Source: Pseudomonadota bacterium (GTDB lineage Bacteria; Pseudomonadota; Gammaproteobacteria; Steroidobacterales; Steroidobacteraceae). Taken from it: 64,000 bases of DNA. A program made the translations under genes and the position numbers. Below, in pieces: positions 42,803-52,839 of this stretch. The DNA is taken from NCBI GenBank assembly GCA_037200975.1, contig JBBCGI010000001.1, forward strand, positions 1,612,001-1,676,000. The letters run 5' to 3'. The number at the start of each line of letters is the position of its first letter. Positions within the stretch are counted from its first letter, which is position 1. Below the pieces are notes generated by a model. That model worked only from the letters and a program-made list of their open reading frames with translations, was not told where the DNA came from and did not search any database.

Positions 42803-43080
42803 CGATGTGTCCCTTCGCCGTCCCAGGCAACGTTTTTATTCAGCACGTTCCAGGGCAACCGGCTCGCGCGAACAGGACGGAACCTTATCGCGCGTGCACT
42901 TGCACAGGGCGCCGATGCAACCGGTGCGAGTTTGAATCAGTGACGCAGGCCGCAACGTCCGCCGGTGCGACATAAAATCGGGTTGAACCGGGCGGCGCCA
43001 GGCGGCCGGATGAATCAATTCGGCAAGCGCCCACGGGTTCCGCTCGTGGAGGCGATGTTCCATTGGAGTGGGATCTCACG

Positions 43081-43506
43081 TCAGTGGCGGGTCGCAACGT
43101 CGACGCCGAGCGAGATCCAGAAGGCGAGCAGGAACAACCAGCTGAGGAAGTACGCGGTCATGCGTTTGCGCAGGCGGTTGCCGCCGATGTGCACGATCGC
43201 ATGCATTACGCGCGTGGCGACGTAACCCCACGCCAACGCTTGCATGAGCGGTCCGGTCACGCCGGCCACCAGCGCCGCGAGGCATCCTGCATAGAAAAGC
43301 GTCGGCACCTCGAACAGGTTGACGAAGTGCCGCGTGGACTTGATGAGGTATTCGGGTTCCGCGGCGCCCTGGAACGTTCTGAAGTACGTCTTCGGCGTAT
43401 GGCCTTCGCGTATCGAGCGCAGACGCGCCCGGAAGAGCGCCACGGCGACACCGAAGGTGAGCAGCACCATGGCCAGCATGGGGTAGATCAGATTGAGGTC
43501 GGGCAT
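43081..43506 (-). CDS. MAPEG-family membrane protein
   Basis: This 141-residue inner-membrane protein has four hydrophobic helices and the MAPEG pattern. The N-terminal IYPMLAMVLLTFGVAVALFRARL is followed by the conserved FRTFQGAAEPEYLIKSTRHFVNLFEVPTLFYAGCLAAL, then HIGGNRLRKRMTAYFLSWLFLLAFW. The family includes glutathione- and eicosanoid-related enzymes in eukaryotes; bacterial members are mostly uncharacterised. It is preceded by a 278-base gap (42803-43080) in which no gene is supported, and it is divergent from the RRM gene. Confidence 0.85.
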   Translation of the reverse strand: MPDLNLIYPMLAMVLLTFGVAVALFRARLRSIREGHTPKTYFRTFQGAAEPEYLIKSTRHFVNLFEVPTLFYAGCLAALVAGVTGPLMQALAWGYVATRVMHAIVHIGGNRLRKRMTAYFLSWLFLLAFWISLGVDVATRH

Positions 43507-43968
43507 CGGGTCTCCGGCGATTCGTCACGGGCAGTTCGCAGCCTAGCCCAGCTCCGGCCGGCAGGTAGTTTGATGGCGAAGGTTCGTGCCGGGCGATTGC
43601 CGGCGTCTCACGGGTTGGTGGCGGTGCCACGTGGCGGCATCGTGGCGCAGGCCCGGGTCGTCGTCGGGTCGAATGCAACCGGTGTCATTTGCCCCCGGCC
43701 GGCCCGGGACGAAACTCACCGCCGGCATCGTTGTTATAGAAGAGGAGCGGCGTGCCGGACCTGCCCCGGAAGGGGGCGAGGCGGGGTTTTGCGGGCAATT
43801 TCGAGTCGAACCAGTCGCGTCGCGCGAATCTTTCCTGTACCGTCGCCAGCGGCTTGCAAATACCGCGTCGACACGACCCCGCATTCGCGGCGTCGCCAAT
43901 CAAAGTATTCCGCGATCCAGCAGACAGGGCTCGATCTGTCACCGTGTCAATTTTCTGTGAGTTTTTCC
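43507..43968. other. Long leader/promoter region upstream of the RRM gene
   Basis: This 462-base non-coding gap lies between divergent MAPEG and RRM genes. The frames in it have no domain and no ribosome-binding site. Long leaders are common for cold-induced RRM genes, so a structured 5' untranslated region is possible. No defined fold was established. Confidence 0.4.
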
Positions 43969-44277
43969 GTGACTAAACTTTACGTTGGTAATCTTCCTTT
44001 CTCCGCCACCGAAGATCAGGTGCGCGCCCTCTTCGCAACCCATGGCACCGTCGACAAGGTGTCCCTCGTGAACGATCGCGAGACCGGCCGCCCGCGTGGC
44101 TTCGGTTTCGTCGAAATGCCGAACGCCGATGCCACCCGCGCCATGCAGGCGCTCGATGGCAAGGATTTCGGCGGTCGTCCGCTCAAGGTCAATGAGGCGC
44201 AGGAGCGCGAGCGCGGCGCCCCGCGTGGCAACTTCGGCGGTGGTGGTGGCGGCGGCGGTGGCCGCGGTCGCTTCTAA
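43969..44277 (+). CDS. Small RRM RNA-binding protein with Gly-rich tail
   Basis: This 102-residue protein has a single RNA-recognition motif with RNP2 (LYVGNLPF) and RNP1 (RGFGFVEM) intact. It ends in a glycine/arginine tail (GNFGGGGGGGGGRGRF). Such proteins bind single-stranded RNA and are often induced by cold in proteobacteria. No ATG exists at the domain start. Two in-frame GTG codons (43957 and 43969) are possible, and 43969 (GTG ACT AAA CTT) gives the usual start (V/M-T-K-LYVGN). A strong terminator follows 19 bases after the stop. Confidence 0.9.
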   Translation: MTKLYVGNLPFSATEDQVRALFATHGTVDKVSLVNDRETGRPRGFGFVEMPNADATRAMQALDGKDFGGRPLKVNEAQERERGAPRGNFGGGGGGGGGRGRF

Positions 44278-44296
44278 CATCGAAGCAATCGACTTG

Positions 44297-44325
44297 AACG
44301 GCGCCTTCGGGCGCCGTTTTTTTTT
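44297..44325 (+). terminator. Rho-independent terminator of the RRM gene
   Basis: AACGGCGCC (44297-44305) and GGCGCCGTT (44310-44318) enclose a TTCG tetraloop and run into nine T residues. This is a textbook intrinsic terminator. Confidence 0.95.
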
Positions 44326-44332
44326 GGAGGGA

Positions 44333-44410
44333 GTAAGTCGGTGCCGGGTCGGACTTAGCGGAAGCAGCCCTAAGGCTGCTTCCGCTAAGTCCGACCCGGC
44401 ACCGACTTAC
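44333..44410. repeat. Palindromic element P7 (family A)
   Basis: Perfect 37-bp arms (44333-44369 and 44374-44410) enclose a 4-base loop. The tip GTAAGTCGGTGCCGGGTCGG is shared with P3 and with the inner element of P4, and the core (GCGGAAGCAGCC) is specific. The right end contains the TAA stop codon of the minus-strand GH44 gene. Confidence 0.93.
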
Positions 44411-46758
44411 GGCACCAGCACCAGCGTCGTCACGCTGTTCGCCGGCATCGAGTACTGGAACGCATTGGTCTGGGTGATGTTGATCGGCGTCTGCGCCACG
44501 GGCGCGCCGGCGGGGCTCGTGCTGGTCACCGCATAGACCTGTGCGCTGTGGAATTGCGCGGTGTGGGTCACCGCGATCGCCGCGGTCTTCGGGGCCGCGT
44601 CCTTGTTGATAGCCACGATCACCATACGCGCCGGGTTGGCTGCATCGACGCTCGCGTACACCGATGTCGTCGCGGCATCGCTGTTCGCCGCCCGGATGCT
44701 GGTGTCGCCGAAACTGCCGTTCGCGCCGTTGTAGTTGCGGAAAGCTTCGAAGCCGCCATAGATGAAATTGTTGTTGGCCTCGAGCCGCCACAGCGTGGCG
44801 GCGTACAACCCTTCCCGTCCGAAGATGCCGAGCACGTCCGCCTGCGCGATCGCACCGGAGATGTGATTGGCGCCGCCGTAGTTGTACTCGGTGATCGCGA
44901 GTTTCGTGCCCGGGTAGTTGGCGGCGATCTTATCCTTGAGCCGCGGCAGCAGGTTGATGCCCTGCCCGTTCCCGAGCGACTGCTGGATCCAGCTCGTCTC
45001 CCGATACGTGGAATCCCACAGGCTGCGCGGTGCCGCCACGCGCGCGGCGACCACCGCGGCCTCGCCCACTCCGGCCGCATCGCTGATGCGGCACCCATCC
45101 ATCGGATTCGCACTGCATGCGCCGCGCGCCTCTGGATACCAGTGAACATCGAGCACGTCGAGCAGCCGGCGTCCTGCCGTGTTTCCCGCGGCTGCCATTT
45201 CCGCCAGGTAGAACTCGAGGAAATCGCGATTGTTGGCATCCGCGGCATCCTGGAAACGGACGTAACCCTGCCAGCCGTAGCTCACCGGACCCAGGATCTG
45301 CACATTTGCGTTCACGTCCTTCGCCGCGCCGGCATATTCAACCGTGCGCTGGATCATCTCGGCGTAGGTCGCCGTGGTGCCGGCCTGGGTGGCGGGATTC
45401 GTGTCGCCGCGCAGTCGCGCGTGCGTGTGCTGCCAGAGGTCGGGCTCGTTATCGAGATTGACCATGATCGGCGTTGTTGCGCTCGCGAATGCGCCCGGAT
45501 AGGTCTTGTCGAGGAAGTTGATGTATTCGTCCTGGTACACGAATCCGTCAGCCGTGTTGGGCGTCAACGTGAAGGCGGTGGGTTTCCTCGCCTGGCTCAC
45601 GCGGAAACGCGTCGCCAGGTAGTTAGCCGTGTTGGCGACGTCGCCACCACCGTTGTGATCGGCCGACACGTAGCCGATGATCGGCATGGTGACGATCATG
45701 CCGGCACCCGCGCCGCGCGCGTCTTCCAGGCTCCCTTTGACCGCGCCGTTCGGTACCGAGCCGCCGCCGAGGAAGGTGTCGTTCTGATTCAGGAAATCCG
45801 CGCCGGCGTTGCTGTCGTTGGTCTCCCAGTTGTACGCCGTCATGCGATTGCCGCCGGAACGCGACAGTGCCAGATTCTTCGGGCGCACTGCGTCCCAGCC
45901 ATTCATGCCGTAGATGAAACGCGAAATCGCGCGCACGTCCTGCGTGCTGTCGATCGAGAAACTCACGTCGCTGGCGGGCGGCGTCGACGGCGGAATCACC
46001 GCGCCCGCGGCTGCCACGGCAAAAATCGCGCTGTCCGCCGGATTCACTGCCGTGGCGGTGAAACGCAATTTGTAATCCGCCCCGGCGAGGTTGATCGCGA
46101 GGTTGGTGAACGTCGCGACTCCCGCGACCGAGGTCGCCGTGGTGGTTCCACTCAACACCGCGCCGGCGGTGCCGCTGCCCGCGACGAGCGAGGCGGTCAC
46201 CACGGTCGCGTTGTCGGTGGGATCCAGCACCGCATTCCGGCGCACGTTCACCACCGGCTGCGTGCCGAATGCGGCGCCTGGCGTTCCACCCGAGGGTTGA
46301 ATCGCAATCGCCAGAGAGCGCACGACCGGCGAGGTTCTGTCGAATGCCGCACTGTTCACCGCGGCCAGGCCGGGTGCAGAAAAATTCAACTGGTAGCCGC
46401 CGCCTGCCAGATCGACACCGAGATTGGTAAAGGTCACGACGCCGGCGACCGCCGTGGCGGTGGCATTGCCGACCACCATCGCACCCACAGTGCCGGTTCC
46501 CGCAACGATCGAAGCGGTTACGACGGTGCTGTTGTCCGATGTATCGGTGGCGCCGTTGGCGCGCACGTGGACGACGGGTTGCGTCGCAAACACGCCGCCC
46601 GCCAGTTGCCCGGCGGGCTGTGTGGCGACAAACAAGGTTTTCTGCACAGGCGGCGGGTTGCCGCCACCACCACTGCTGCTGCCGCCTCCTCCACCACAGG
46701 AAACCAGCAACCCGAGCAGCGCGCACATTGAAGCACGCAGGATGTTCATGGAATGCAT
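44407..46758 (-). CDS. GH44 glycoside hydrolase lipoprotein with two tandem beta-repeats
   Basis: This 783-residue protein has a lipobox (LLVSC, Cys21) followed by a Gly/Ser/Pro tether. Two tandem ~95-residue repeats (about 44-139 and 149-246) share A/GTQPVV-V-R-N, D-T/P-x-DN-TVVTAS, VAG-V-TFTNL and DLAG-x-Y. The C-terminal ~515 residues are a GH44 catalytic domain with acid/base E438 in NLDNEPDLWQHTH and nucleophile E624 in LAITEYNYGG. GH44 enzymes act on xyloglucan or beta-1,4-glucans. The repeats probably present the enzyme or bind polysaccharide. AAGGGGG precedes the ATG at 46758. The frame continues open upstream through the ABC gene, but that extension is a shadow. The TAA stop is supplied by palindrome P7. 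Confidence 0.92.
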   Translation of the reverse strand: MHSMNILRASMCALLGLLVSCGGGGGSSSGGGGNPPPVQKTLFVATQPAGQLAGGVFATQPVVHVRANGATDTSDNSTVVTASIVAGTGTVGAMVVGNATATAVAGVVTFTNLGVDLAGGGYQLNFSAPGLAAVNSAAFDRTSPVVRSLAIAIQPSGGTPGAAFGTQPVVNVRRNAVLDPTDNATVVTASLVAGSGTAGAVLSGTTTATSVAGVATFTNLAINLAGADYKLRFTATAVNPADSAIFAVAAAGAVIPPSTPPASDVSFSIDSTQDVRAISRFIYGMNGWDAVRPKNLALSRSGGNRMTAYNWETNDSNAGADFLNQNDTFLGGGSVPNGAVKGSLEDARGAGAGMIVTMPIIGYVSADHNGGGDVANTANYLATRFRVSQARKPTAFTLTPNTADGFVYQDEYINFLDKTYPGAFASATTPIMVNLDNEPDLWQHTHARLRGDTNPATQAGTTATYAEMIQRTVEYAGAAKDVNANVQILGPVSYGWQGYVRFQDAADANNRDFLEFYLAEMAAAGNTAGRRLLDVLDVHWYPEARGACSANPMDGCRISDAAGVGEAAVVAARVAAPRSLWDSTYRETSWIQQSLGNGQGINLLPRLKDKIAANYPGTKLAITEYNYGGANHISGAIAQADVLGIFGREGLYAATLWRLEANNNFIYGGFEAFRNYNGANGSFGDTSIRAANSDAATTSVYASVDAANPARMVIVAINKDAAPKTAAIAVTHTAQFHSAQVYAVTSTSPAGAPVAQTPINITQTNAFQYSMPANSVTTLVLVP

Positions 46759-46892
46759 CCGGACCCCCTTGGAGGTGTCGAATTTACGCGCGCGCGGATT
46801 CGAAAAACAGCTATCGCCAATGTGCGACGCTATTTTCCGCCAGTCAGCGAGTTGTCCGCGAGTCACGCAAGACAGCGGCCGCCAACCGAAGG

Positions 46893-48755
46893 TCAACGAT
46901 AGCCGCGCGCCTGCAGCGTGAAGAGCTTGGCGTAGATGCCGTCTTCCTTCATGAGCGACTCGTGGTTGCCGCGCTCGACGATGTGGCCCTCGTCCAGCAC
47001 CACGATCTGGTCCGCCATGCGCACCGTCGAGAAGCGATGCGAGATGACGATGGCGATGCGTTTGCCCATCAGCGAACGGAAGTGCTCGAACACTTCGGCT
47101 TCGGCCGCGGCATCCATCGCCGCGGTGGGTTCGTCGAGCACCAGGATGTCGGCATCGTGGCGCATGAAGGCGCGCGACAGCGCGATCTTCTGCCACTGGC
47201 CGCCCGACAGCTCGCGCCCGTCCTTGAACCATTTGCCGAGCTGCGTCTCGTATTTGAGCGGCATCTCGTTGATGAACGGTTCGGCCTTGCCCTGCGCGGC
47301 AGCCTCGGCCCAGCGCTCGCGATTCTCGAACTCGCGAACGTCGCCGGCGCCGATGTTCTCGCCCACCATGAGCTGGTAACGCACGAAGTCCTGGAAGATG
47401 ACGCCGACGCGGCGCCGCAGGATGGTTGGATCCCACTCCTGCAGATCGCGGCCGTCGAGCAACACGCGTCCGTAAGTGGGCTTGTACAACCGCGTCAGTA
47501 GTTTGATCAGCGTGGTCTTGCCGGAGCCGTTTTCGCCGACCAGCGCGAGACTCTGGCCGCGCTTGATCTGCAGGTTGACGCCGGTGATCGCGATCTGGTC
47601 GGAGCCCGGATAGCGGAATTCGACGTTCTCGAACTGCACGCCGGCCTCCGGGTCGGGGCCGCTGACCGCCGTTCCCTTCGCCTCGTCGACGGGTTGTTCG
47701 AGGTACTCGTACAACGTCGACAGATACAGGTTGTCCTCGTACATGCCGCCGATGGCGCCGAGGCTCGCGGTCACCGCGGCCTGCCCCTGGCGGAACAACA
47801 TGATGTACATGGTCATGTCGCCGAGCGTGATCGCGCCGCGCACGGCCTCCACCGCGCACCAGGCATACGCCGCGTACAGCGACGCGATGCTCACCAGCGT
47901 GAACAAGAATCCCCAGATGTCGCGCCGGAGCGTGAGATTGCGATCCTGCTGGTAGAGCCCCTCGTAGATCGCGACGTACCGGCCTAACAAGAGCTTGCCG
48001 AGGTCGAACAGCTTGACCTCTTTCGCGTGGTCTTCGCGCGCCAGCGCCGTCTCGAGATAGGTCTGCATACGCGTCTCGGGCGCGCGCCAGCGGAACAACC
48101 GGAAGGCGTCGCCCGAAAATTTCGTTTCCGCGAAGAAGGCCGGCAAACCACCGAAGATCAGCACGACGACCGCCCACGGCGAGAAACCCGCGAGCAGCAC
48201 CGAGAAGCTCGTGATCGCGATGGCGTTCTGCAACAGACCCGAGGTGCGCGTCACGAGCGACAGCGGCCGGCTCGACGCTTCGCGGCGCGCGCGCGTGAGT
48301 TTGTCGTAGAACTCGGAATCCTCGAAGTGCGTGAGCTCGAGTGTCAGCGCCTTCTCGAGGATCATCGTGTTCACGCGGTGCGAGAGCTTCGCCTTGAGCA
48401 GCGAGGTGCACATCGTAATGCCGCGATGCGCGGCGGTGATGACCACGAGGATCAGCGCCTCGGCCGCCACCCAGCCGAGCACCGGCATGATGTCGACCTC
48501 GCCGTTGGCGGCGTGATTGCGGGTCGCCGACAACACGCTGTCGACGATGCGCGCGCCCACCCAGGCCACGCCGGATGGCAGCACGCCGGCCAGCACCGTG
48601 AAGAAGGCGAGCAGGAAGGTGAGCTTGTGGCTGGTCGCCCAGACCAGTTCGAGGGCGCGCTTGCTGTACTTGAAGACGCCGAAGAACTGGCGTGGGGAAT
48701 TGAGCGCTTCGCCGTGGATGTCGGCTTCTTTGGCTTTGCGGGGCGTGGCGACCAT
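46893..48755 (-). CDS. ABC exporter half-transporter (permease-ATPase fusion)
   Basis: This 620-residue inner-membrane protein has an N-terminal six-helix transmembrane domain (about 40-330) and a nucleotide-binding domain. The latter carries Walker A GENGSGKTT, Q-loop IFQDFVRYQL, signature LSGGQWQKIALSRAF, Walker B ADILVLDEPTAAMD and H-loop SHRFSTV. It would function as a homodimer or heterodimer. The transmembrane part resembles lipid or peptide exporters, and the substrate is not predictable. It is the upstream neighbour of the GH44 gene on the same strand (134-base gap) but has no obvious operon partner. The start at 48755 is accepted, although the first ~25 residues are polar. Confidence 0.92.
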   Translation of the reverse strand: MVATPRKAKEADIHGEALNSPRQFFGVFKYSKRALELVWATSHKLTFLLAFFTVLAGVLPSGVAWVGARIVDSVLSATRNHAANGEVDIMPVLGWVAAEALILVVITAAHRGITMCTSLLKAKLSHRVNTMILEKALTLELTHFEDSEFYDKLTRARREASSRPLSLVTRTSGLLQNAIAITSFSVLLAGFSPWAVVVLIFGGLPAFFAETKFSGDAFRLFRWRAPETRMQTYLETALAREDHAKEVKLFDLGKLLLGRYVAIYEGLYQQDRNLTLRRDIWGFLFTLVSIASLYAAYAWCAVEAVRGAITLGDMTMYIMLFRQGQAAVTASLGAIGGMYEDNLYLSTLYEYLEQPVDEAKGTAVSGPDPEAGVQFENVEFRYPGSDQIAITGVNLQIKRGQSLALVGENGSGKTTLIKLLTRLYKPTYGRVLLDGRDLQEWDPTILRRRVGVIFQDFVRYQLMVGENIGAGDVREFENRERWAEAAAQGKAEPFINEMPLKYETQLGKWFKDGRELSGGQWQKIALSRAFMRHDADILVLDEPTAAMDAAAEAEVFEHFRSLMGKRIAIVISHRFSTVRMADQIVVLDEGHIVERGNHESLMKEDGIYAKLFTLQARGYR

Positions 48756-48855
48756 GTCTGCGTGCGAAGCGTACAGTGAAATTACCTGGGCGTGGCGTCA
48801 GTCTCCGGCAGGATTACGCGGCCGTTCACAGACGCGCTGGGCACATCGAAGGTTT

Positions 48856-50829
48856 TCACTTTTCCTTGACGCGCGCATTTTCGAGCAGCAAGTCCTGCAT
48901 GTCGTCAACCGCGCGGGGCAGCTTGGCGTCATTGATCGTGGAAATGGCTTCATAAAACACGGTGGCGGCGCGATTCACCGGCGCGCCCGGCCGTGACGTG
49001 GCGTCGATCGCCGCGCGGCGCCAGAACTTCTTGTAATCGGCGTCGTGTCCGCGCTCGGTGCTGAAGTCACCTTTGCTGTCGAGGATCTCGTTCCAGCGTT
49101 CGTTCAGTTCCTTGCCCGCGCCGCCTGCCGGCTTGGGCTGCCGGACGAAACCGACAAACATCTTGTCGTCGGCGTCCGTGCTCACGTAGATGGCACCGAT
49201 ATCCCAGACGAGTTTGGCGCCTTCGAGCGCGTAGCTCATCTGCACGTTGATGACCGCTTGGTCGTCGAGCTTCATCAGGCCCGGCGGTAGATCGAAGTCG
49301 ATCCGCGGAGAGCGGAAGTGCACACCGTCGGCATCGCGGCCGAAGCTGACCTTTTCAAACGCCGCCGGACGCAGATCCGGCTGGCCAAGAAACGTGCGCC
49401 ATTGCGCCAGCGTGCCGGAGTACGACACGTAGAAGTAGTCGCTCAGAAACGTGAGCTGCTCGTGCGCGAGGTCCTCGCCGCCTCGTTCGGCGAACTGCAA
49501 CATGCCGGAGTAGCCCTGCGGTGTCGGCAGCATCATCACGATGACGCTCGAATCGATGTACGGCAGTCCGAACGTCGCGATGCGCCAGCGCCTGCCGAAA
49601 CGATCGCGGTACTCTACGTCGCGCTTCGCGGGGCCGAGCGAGGTGACGATGACGCTATCACTGCCCACCAGGCGTGGAAACCGCGATGCCTTGAGCAGCA
49701 GATCCATGGCGAAGCGCCGGTCCTGGTAAAAGCGGGGTTCGGTATTCGTCCCGCGATCAATCAGGAAGTGAGGAACTTCCCCGGATATACGCGAGCAGAA
49801 GTGCCCGTCGTCGGGCAAGTCCTCGGTGTTGCGTGAATTATCGTCGACGTGCCACGTGCCATCTTCATCCTGCACGACCAGCATCGGGCAATACGCGCGG
49901 GCGACCGACGCCAGTAGTTTGTCCGCCTTGCCGCGCGGCAGCAGCACCTGTTGGTTTTGCGCGAGCAACTTCGCGCGCTGCTCGCGGTACATTCGCAGCG
50001 TCTCGGCTCGCAGGCGGCTGGCGAAATCGGACAGCCCCATCGGCAGCGGCAGCGTCGCGTCAAAAGTGGCGACCAGCGTGTCGCGCAGCACGGGCAACCG
50101 CATCGGCAGGCGCAGATCGATTCGCGCCTCCATGGGCGCGCCGGTCACATACTCGATGGGCAGCGCGTAGTTGAGATTCTCGCCGGGCGATTTCCCGATC
50201 ACGACACCGATGACCTCGCCCGCGCTGTTCAGCAACGGCCCGCCACTGTTGCCGGGCGAAGTGGCGGCCGAATACCGCAGCCATTTCCAGCGCCCATCCT
50301 GGTCTTCCGGCGTGAGCGAGGTGAGCAATCCATCGCGGATTACGACGCCCTCGCCGAGCGCGTTGCCGACCGCGAATACGGGTTCGTCGATCGCGGCCAG
50401 CTGGTTCGTGTCCAGCACCTGCGTCGCGGCCGCGGCTCCCGTCTTGAAAACGGCGAAGTCCTGGTGCGCGGAATATTTGAGCACCGATTCGATCGCGACG
50501 ATCTTCCCATCCGCGCTGCGCATCACCGGGGGACCGCCGGCGCCACCGAGCGCGGAGCGCAGTACATGCGCGGCGGTAACGAAGGTATCCGGGCCGATCG
50601 CGAACGCCGTGCCGATGGGCCAGTAGCGATCGTTGCGCACGACGAACGGCACCAGCTCGAGAGGCAAAGGCCGTTCGTAGGTAACGCCGGTCTCCACAGC
50701 CTTCGGGACCACCACCTCGAAGGTTGCGGCACGCACTTTCTTCTGCATTTCCGCCGAAGGCGCGGCCGCGAACGACTCCGCACTGGCAAAAGCCAGCAGC
50801 AGCCAGAGTGCTTGCGCATGCGCTTTCAT
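48856..50829 (-). CDS. Exported trypsin-like serine protease with long C-terminal domain
   Basis: This 657-residue exported protein has a signal peptide (ALWLLLAFASAESFA). Its chymotrypsin-fold protease domain has H88 (TAAHVL), D124 (HQDFAVF) and S195 (SPGNSGGPLL), so the triad is complete. Residues ~230-657 form a large domain I do not recognise. It includes WRIATFGLPYIDSSVIVMML and a helical C-terminus (VFYEAISTINDAKLPRAVDD). No PDZ domain is evident, unlike DegP. The ATG at 50829 overlaps the stop codon of the upstream gene (ATGA), so the two form a translationally coupled operon. The longer frame to 50943 is rejected for that reason. Confidence 0.85.
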   Translation of the reverse strand: MKAHAQALWLLLAFASAESFAAAPSAEMQKKVRAATFEVVVPKAVETGVTYERPLPLELVPFVVRNDRYWPIGTAFAIGPDTFVTAAHVLRSALGGAGGPPVMRSADGKIVAIESVLKYSAHQDFAVFKTGAAAATQVLDTNQLAAIDEPVFAVGNALGEGVVIRDGLLTSLTPEDQDGRWKWLRYSAATSPGNSGGPLLNSAGEVIGVVIGKSPGENLNYALPIEYVTGAPMEARIDLRLPMRLPVLRDTLVATFDATLPLPMGLSDFASRLRAETLRMYREQRAKLLAQNQQVLLPRGKADKLLASVARAYCPMLVVQDEDGTWHVDDNSRNTEDLPDDGHFCSRISGEVPHFLIDRGTNTEPRFYQDRRFAMDLLLKASRFPRLVGSDSVIVTSLGPAKRDVEYRDRFGRRWRIATFGLPYIDSSVIVMMLPTPQGYSGMLQFAERGGEDLAHEQLTFLSDYFYVSYSGTLAQWRTFLGQPDLRPAAFEKVSFGRDADGVHFRSPRIDFDLPPGLMKLDDQAVINVQMSYALEGAKLVWDIGAIYVSTDADDKMFVGFVRQPKPAGGAGKELNERWNEILDSKGDFSTERGHDADYKKFWRRAAIDATSRPGAPVNRAATVFYEAISTINDAKLPRAVDDMQDLLLENARVKEK

Positions 50830-51782
50830 GGCGCCGCCTTCTTGCGGGCTGCGTGCCACTTGCGCAGGTACGCCACTTCGTCTTCGATGATGTTGTCGGT
50901 CGGGTCCTCGGAATCCGAAAACTCGGACAGCGCCAGTTCGCACTGCTGCCGCAACATTTGCACCGGCATCTGCGAGTACCCATCGAGAGTGGTGGCGCGT
51001 ACTGCGTCGAAAAGATAGGTGGCCCGCGCGGCATCTCCACCCGAGGAATGAAGGTATTCATCGAACTGCAGGTCCGACACGAACCGGAGGGTATCGGAAT
51101 GGCGCGCCTCCCAACTACGGTAAGCCTTGATCAGCGCCGGTTGCCGGTCCGCAAAGTGCTGGTTACACGCCTTGTACTGCGCCAGCCGTTTTTCGAAGAA
51201 ATCCCATGCCCTTCCCAGCGCGTCGTAATACTCGACCGGCCGGTCGGCCTGACGCTCGAAGGTTCCAGCAGGAATATCGAGCGAGTTGAACTTCACCTTG
51301 CGCGCGCTCGCGACTGCGATGCTCGACCCATCGGGCCGCGATTGCATGAGATGCATCTCGACCGTGAGAGGCCACTCCATGGTCGGCTTGTCGTACATTT
51401 CCGCGAGCGGCACGCACATATGAACCTTGCCGGCCGCGGTCGCGAGGTACGGATAGTCGGACGGGCCACCGGGCGCGGACGAACCAAGTCCGGCTGTCTT
51501 GAACAGCGGCATCAGGAAAAAGCGGTCGGCCACGAAATCCTTGATGCGATATTCGACGTCGAAAACGATCACGCTATCGCGGCGCACGTCGCCGCCCGCG
51601 GCGGGCGCGACGGATATCAACGTCGTTTCCGATTGCGCGATCGGCCCGGCCGCAGTCGACGGCTCGGCGCGATAAGTGCAATTCGTGGCGGCCGCGCCAG
51701 CGGCGGACGCATCGGCGCCGTGCGCGAGCCCGGTGCCACCGGCGATCGCAAGCATCACGCTGCTCAAAATCATCGCTTTCAT
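50826..51782 (-). CDS. Hypothetical exported protein coupled to the serine protease
   Basis: This 318-residue protein starts with a clear signal peptide (ILSSVMLAIAGGTGLAHGADA). It is predicted to be periplasmic, with two Cys pairs possible (C in TNCTYR, VHMCVPL, ACNQHF, RQQCEL). The middle is beta-rich (SVIVFDVEYRIKDFVADRFF) and the C-terminal half is helical with many Asp/Glu/Arg. I recognise no domain. GGGGAGGA precedes the ATG at 51782. Its stop overlaps the protease start by four bases, so it is likely an inhibitor, chaperone, substrate or partner of that protease. Which of these cannot be told. Confidence 0.75.
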   Translation of the reverse strand: MKAMILSSVMLAIAGGTGLAHGADASAAGAAATNCTYRAEPSTAAGPIAQSETTLISVAPAAGGDVRRDSVIVFDVEYRIKDFVADRFFLMPLFKTAGLGSSAPGGPSDYPYLATAAGKVHMCVPLAEMYDKPTMEWPLTVEMHLMQSRPDGSSIAVASARKVKFNSLDIPAGTFERQADRPVEYYDALGRAWDFFEKRLAQYKACNQHFADRQPALIKAYRSWEARHSDTLRFVSDLQFDEYLHSSGGDAARATYLFDAVRATTLDGYSQMPVQMLRQQCELALSEFSDSEDPTDNIIEDEVAYLRKWHAARKKAAP

Positions 51783-51915
51783 GATTCCTCCCCGACCGCC
51801 GCATTGAATCCCGTCCGTTTCAGGCAAGCAAGGCTTAACCTGGAATCATCTATCGTCGTCTCGCTACCCACATTGGGTCATTGAGAAGCACTCGCCGTAC
51901 CGATAACGTACGGGT

Positions 51916-52835
<920 letters not shown>

Positions 52836-52839
<4 letters not shown>

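Noticed and set aside
44407-48411. A single 1334-residue open frame covering GH44 and part of the ABC exporter
   Set aside because: The upstream part is out of frame with a clearly coding ABC transporter and is Arg-rich; the GH44 protein has its own lipoprotein signal and ribosome-binding site at 46758.
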